This document shows positions 5,173 through 5,952 of a stretch of DNA of 5,952 nt, in pieces. The DNA comes from Pseudomonadota bacterium (lineage in GTDB: Bacteria > Pseudomonadota > Gammaproteobacteria > Burkholderiales > Burkholderiaceae_C), in contig JAEYRT010000239.1 in the NCBI GenBank assembly GCA_023435325.1, positions 1 through 5,952 of the forward strand, written 5' to 3'. The first letter of the stretch is position 1, and each line of letters starts with the position of its first letter. The position numbers were made by a program, and so were the translations under genes. The notes beneath the pieces were generated by a model, which saw nothing but the letters and a program-made list of their open reading frames with translations, had not been told where the DNA came from and ran no database searches.

Positions 5173-5196
5173 AGGAGGATGAACTAAGAAACACTG

Positions 5197-5201
5197 GGAG
5201 G
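5197..5201 (+). promoter_or_regulatory. Shine-Dalgarno for the acyltransferase gene
   Basis: GGAGG within a longer G-rich run (5196-5202) lies nine bases before ATG 5211 and supports that start. An upstream AGGAGG (5173-5178) directly abuts an ATG that is followed two codons later by a stop, so it does not serve this gene. Confidence 0.65.
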
Positions 5202-5210
5202 GAAAGCCTG

Positions 5211-5952
5211 ATGGCGGGTACTTTGCGTGCAATGGGACGTTTTTCGCGCATGCTGTGGCATGCACTCAAGGGCGTGCGCATCGCGCGCAAAGGCATGGAC
5301 CATCTGGATGCAGGCGCACAACAGCGCCAAGTGGAGGACTGGGCCCGTGCATTTCTCAGTGAAGCAGGGGTTCAGCTGCGTATCGAGGGGCATCCAGTGG
5401 CTCAGGGGCCGGTGCTGCTGGTCGCCAATCACCAGTCGTGGCTGGACATCCCCACATTGCATGCGGCACGCCACTGTCGCTTTATCTCCAAGGCCGAAAT
5501 TGCCAACTGGCCTATCGTGGGTCACTTGGCGCGTGCGGCAGGGACACTTTTTGTCAAGCGCAGCTCGCGTCGCGATACCCAGCGCACCGTGCAGGCCATG
5601 ACCGGGGCGCTTCAAGATGGTGACATTCTGGCTGTATTCCCCGAAGGCACCACAGGCAATGGCCGTGAACTGCTGCCCTTTCACGGCAATATGCTGCAAG
5701 CAGCGATTGATGCCGACGTGGCCGTGCAACCGGTGGCGATGACCTTCGTGGATGCACACACGGGCCTGCGTTCGTTCATCCCCTGTGAGGCCTACGATGA
5801 TGAACCGATGCTGCGCAGCTTGTGGCGCACCATACGCACCGACAAGCTGATTGCCGTCGTGCATTACGGCACGCCGGAAAAAGCCAATGGCCGTGACCGC
5901 CGTACCTGGGCGCAGGACTTGCAGGTCCGGGTCGATGCCCTGCGTCAACCTG
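5211..5952 (+). CDS. PlsC-type 1-acyl-sn-glycerol-3-phosphate acyltransferase, partial (C-terminus beyond right edge)
   Basis: The frame is open from ATG 5211 to the window end (247 codons). It belongs to the LPLAT/PlsC superfamily, whose members transfer an acyl chain from acyl-ACP or acyl-CoA to lysophosphatidate or similar acceptors at the inner membrane. The blocks appear in order: the catalytic HX4D motif NHQSWLD (73-79, H74 and D79), the FVKRSSRRD block (114-122), the acceptor-binding FPEGT (143-147) and the VQPVAM block (172-177). Length is normal for the family (about 240-260), so little is missing. No clear transmembrane helix is seen; the basic, weakly amphipathic N-terminus (residues 5-28) could give peripheral membrane contact. 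An alternative role is ornithine-lipid or another acyltransferase of the same superfamily, which motifs alone do not exclude. It lies 65 bp after pyrC' on the same strand with no terminator seen, so it may be the last part of the same transcript. Confidence 0.87.
   Translation, partial: MAGTLRAMGRFSRMLWHALKGVRIARKGMDHLDAGAQQRQVEDWARAFLSEAGVQLRIEGHPVAQGPVLLVANHQSWLDIPTLHAARHCRFISKAEIANWPIVGHLARAAGTLFVKRSSRRDTQRTVQAMTGALQDGDILAVFPEGTTGNGRELLPFHGNMLQAAIDADVAVQPVAMTFVDAHTGLRSFIPCEAYDDEPMLRSLWRTIRTDKLIAVVHYGTPEKANGRDRRTWAQDLQVRVDALRQP

Noticed and set aside
5173..5187. AGGAGG directly followed by ATG-AAC-TAA, a two-codon open frame before the acyltransferase gene
   Set aside because: There is no spacer between the Shine-Dalgarno-like run and the ATG, so initiation is unlikely; probably chance.
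3661..5265. 534-codon open frame on the minus strand opposite pyrC'
   Set aside because: It is exactly antisense to an intact recognisable gene, is very rich in His and Gln as expected from reading GC-biased codons backwards, and shows no family motif.
1..5952. Searched for CRISPR repeats, tRNA, insertion-sequence ends, phage or toxin-antitoxin genes, defence systems
   Set aside because: Nothing of these kinds is visible; base composition and gene content are uniform and housekeeping in character.

Overview
The window reads as an ordinary chromosomal housekeeping region of a GC-rich betaproteobacterium, most likely Comamonadaceae (Comamonas-like). This rests on gene order, protein sequence character and the style of the intergenic hairpins; no search was run. 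Nearly all of the DNA is coding. I see no tRNA, rRNA, CRISPR array, insertion sequence or phage gene.

Layout. Positions 1-776 (minus strand) hold a ThiD-like hydroxymethylpyrimidine kinase that runs off the left edge. An 89-bp divergent gap (777-865) separates it from a 57-residue rubredoxin gene on the plus strand (866-1039). A 229-bp non-coding spacer follows (1040-1268). It contains two hairpins, the second a roughly 92-nt imperfect palindrome ending in a T-tract, and then a -10-like box just before the next gene. From 1269 to the right edge all genes are on the plus strand: yqgE (AlgH/UPF0301), ruvX/yqgF, pyrR, pyrB, a dihydroorotase-like pyrC' and a PlsC-type acyltransferase cut by the right edge.

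How the genes work together. yqgE, ruvX, pyrR and pyrB are joined by three successive ATGA stop/start overlaps, so they are almost certainly co-transcribed and probably translationally coupled. PyrB is the aspartate transcarbamoylase catalytic chain. The dihydroorotase-like protein has lost nearly every metal-binding residue of active dihydroorotases and matches the PyrC' pseudoenzyme that, in Pseudomonas, is needed structurally to assemble the PyrB-PyrC' dodecamer. A separate active dihydroorotase is therefore expected elsewhere in the genome. PyrR, a PRPP-binding UMP-responsive protein or uracil phosphoribosyltransferase, sits directly upstream of pyrB, but no classical PyrR attenuator is visible.

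The points most worth a second look are the long hairpin element at 1104-1195 and its shorter relative between pyrB and pyrC', a possibly leaderless yqgE start, the degenerate PyrC' active site, the substituted ThiD-like active site, and a likely GTG start for pyrB. I did not find a convincing previously undescribed system.
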